In this document: positions 62,838 through 64,000 of the stretch, one piece after another | Layout: every line of letters starts with the position of its first letter | Position numbering within the stretch: position 1 is the stretch's first letter | NCBI GenBank assembly: GCA_051871275.1 | Contig: JBJECR010000116.1 | Coordinates: 35,333 to 99,332, forward strand | Direction: 5' to 3' | Source: CAJUPY01 sp051871275 | GTDB lineage: Bacteria; Bacteroidota; Bacteroidia; Bacteroidales; Muribaculaceae | DNA: 64,000 nucleotides | Translations under genes and position numbers: made by a program | The notes under the pieces: model-generated | Databases searched by the model: none | Seen by the model: only the letters and a program-made list of their open reading frames with translations | What the model was told of the DNA's origin: nothing

Positions 62838-63902
62838 ATGGCACAGAAAATTATTTACAGCAACAAAGTAGGGGAAAACATCGATGCACTCGTAACCGAA
62901 ATGAATCCCGCAAACATTGTAGTGATAACAGACTCAAACACATCTTATTTCGTTCTTCCGAAACTCAGAGAAACGTGTAAATCACTGGCTAATGCACGCG
63001 AAATCGCTGTTAAAGCAGGCGATATCAACAAAAACATTGACTCTCTTGCACAAATTTGGAAAGGAATGCAGGAGGCTGGTTGCACACGTCACAGCCTGGC
63101 AATAAATCTCGGCGGAGGCGTGATTACTGATATGGGTGGTTTTGCTGCAGCGTCTTTCAAACGCGGAATACGCTTTATAAATGTTCCCACGACCCTCTTA
63201 AGTGCCGTTGATGCAGCTGTTGGCGGCAAAACAGGCATAAATTTCGGTGGTTTCAAAAATGAAATCGGTGCTTTTTGCGAGGCTGACGCCGTGATTATCT
63301 CTTCTTGCTTTTTTAGTACGCTGAACAGTCATGAACGCCGCTCCGGATATGCTGAAATGCTCAAACACGGACTTATAAAATCAGAAAAAATCTTCAAAAA
63401 ACTCATAAAACAAGACGTGGAAGACCTCAGTTCTGATGAACTACTGGAACTCCTTACGGAAAGCGTGAAAATAAAAGAAGAAATTGTGAAAGAAGACCCT
63501 AAAGAAAAGGGAATACGCAAAGCTCTGAACTTCGGGCATACAATAGGACACGCTTTCGAGGAACATTCACTCAAACACCGCGACCCGATTTCTCACGGAT
63601 ATGCCGTGGCATACGGTTGCGTGGTGGAAACTATCCTTTCACACGTCCTTGCCGGATTTGACAGCAATAGTCTTAATCAGTTAAAAGACTATGTTAAAGA
63701 GGTTTACGGTTTCTATGCTATCACTTGCAAAGACTACCCTGAACTGATTGGCTACATGCGTCACGACAAGAAAAATCTCAATCAAGACAATATAAATTTC
63801 ACACTGCTCAAATCACCCGGCGATGTTGTAATAAACTGTACTGCAGACGAAAAGCAAATTGAAGCCGCATTAGACATTTATTGCGACATGATGGGTTGCT
63901 GA
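62838..63902 (+). CDS. aroB: 3-dehydroquinate synthase
   Basis: 354 aa. Second step of the shikimate pathway: DAHP to 3-dehydroquinate, NAD- and metal-dependent. GGGVITDMGGFAAASFKRGI, PTTLLSAVDAAVGGKTGIN, and the metal-binding HTIGHAFE near residue 235 are diagnostic. Likely cotranscribed with the HAD gene. Confidence 0.96.
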   Translation: MAQKIIYSNKVGENIDALVTEMNPANIVVITDSNTSYFVLPKLRETCKSLANAREIAVKAGDINKNIDSLAQIWKGMQEAGCTRHSLAINLGGGVITDMGGFAAASFKRGIRFINVPTTLLSAVDAAVGGKTGINFGGFKNEIGAFCEADAVIISSCFFSTLNSHERRSGYAEMLKHGLIKSEKIFKKLIKQDVEDLSSDELLELLTESVKIKEEIVKEDPKEKGIRKALNFGHTIGHAFEEHSLKHRDPISHGYAVAYGCVVETILSHVLAGFDSNSLNQLKDYVKEVYGFYAITCKDYPELIGYMRHDKKNLNQDNINFTLLKSPGDVVINCTADEKQIEAALDIYCDMMGC

Positions 63903-63918
63903 TAGATACACATAAATA

Positions 63919-63946
63919 ATGTGGGCAAACTTTGTCCATAATTTTT
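63919..63946 (+). terminator. Terminator-like hairpin after aroB
   Basis: TGGGCAAA (about 63922-63929) faces TTTGTCCA (about 63931-63938), with one G-T pair, and is followed by TAATTTTT. The loop is very short, so the inner pairs probably open. Confidence 0.4.
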
Positions 63947-64000
63947 ATGTAGATTCCAAAACGAAGTGCAACGTTATTGAGGTCTAAATTATGTAGATTC
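63945..64000 (+). repeat. Two copies of TTATGTAGATTC at the window end
   Basis: Identical 12-mers at 63945-63956 and 63989-64000, 44 bp apart; the second ends at the window edge, so further copies could follow. Confidence 0.75.

Noticed and set aside
1..64000. tRNA, rRNA, tmRNA or known riboswitches
   Set aside because: Intergenic regions were read on both strands and no cloverleaf, rRNA block or recognised riboswitch core was found; a covariance-model search could still reveal one.

Overview
The window is a piece of a Bacteroidales chromosome (phylum Bacteroidota). The evidence is the gene order of the division/cell-wall cluster, two proteins with type IX secretion (T9SS) C-terminal signals, the lineage-typical DUF2723 and DUF4271 families, and many start regions with the Bacteroidota promoter pattern TTTG/N19-21/TAnnTTTG. 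A family or genus cannot be fixed from the sequence alone. No rRNA or tRNA gene was seen.

Layout. 1-3.3 kb: recQ (cut by the window edge) and recJ, translationally coupled. 3.7-9 kb: a large secreted T9SS protein, then two plus-strand AAA ATPase genes, each behind its own short-repeat array. 9-15.5 kb: a minus-strand run of queG, a polysaccharide deacetylase, a DUF2723 membrane protein and a leucine-rich-repeat T9SS protein. 15.7-17.4 kb: a type II restriction-modification pair that looks HincII-like. 17.6-20.4 kb: tatD, yidD, rnpA, hemD, DUF4271. 20.5-35.8 kb: the complete Bacteroidota-type dcw cluster read right to left (rsmH, ftsL, ftsI, murE, mraY, murD, ftsW, murG, murC, ftsQ, ftsA, ftsZ), with no mraZ in front of it. 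35.9-38.9 kb: a DUF4143 ATPase and a divergent AbiEi-Fic fusion gene sharing a 359-bp region packed with two different repeat arrays. 38.9-41.5 kb: a sirtuin and a vapBC-type pair whose toxin gene is split by a 1,100-bp IS5-type element. 41.5-54.5 kb: rsmF-like methyltransferase, two FKBP isomerases, uvrC, apt, mnmG, ybeY, an AlkD-like protein, a glycosyltransferase, an esterase, nadD, gmk, yicC. 54.8-64 kb: a third DUF4143 ATPase behind an array of inverted motifs, then manC, ruvB, a flippase, a glycosyltransferase, an 850-bp non-coding region with strong RNA structure, a HAD phosphatase and aroB. A parS-like centromere site lies between mnmG and apt; with rnpA/yidD and mnmG nearby this hints at an origin-proximal region.

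How parts work together. Most genes are housekeeping: peptidoglycan precursor synthesis and septation (dcw), DNA repair (recQ, recJ, uvrC, ruvB), tRNA/rRNA modification (queG, mnmG, rsmF, ybeY, rsmH) and envelope glycan assembly (manC, flippase, glycosyltransferases). Between these operons sit single-gene accessory inserts.

The main candidate for an undescribed system is this set of inserts. Four AAA ATPases (three with a DUF4143 architecture: P-loop ATPase, winged-helix-like segment and a D...ExK nuclease-like C-terminus) and one AbiEi-Fic fusion each have, directly upstream of or overlapping their promoter, an array of short repeats. The repeat sequence is private to each gene, but the layout is shared: in three arrays the period is 32-33 bp, in one 15 bp, and in one inverted motifs are spaced by about two helical turns. 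No other gene in the window has such an array. The simplest reading is a family of self-addressed, autoregulated DNA-binding ATPase/toxin modules; this is inference.
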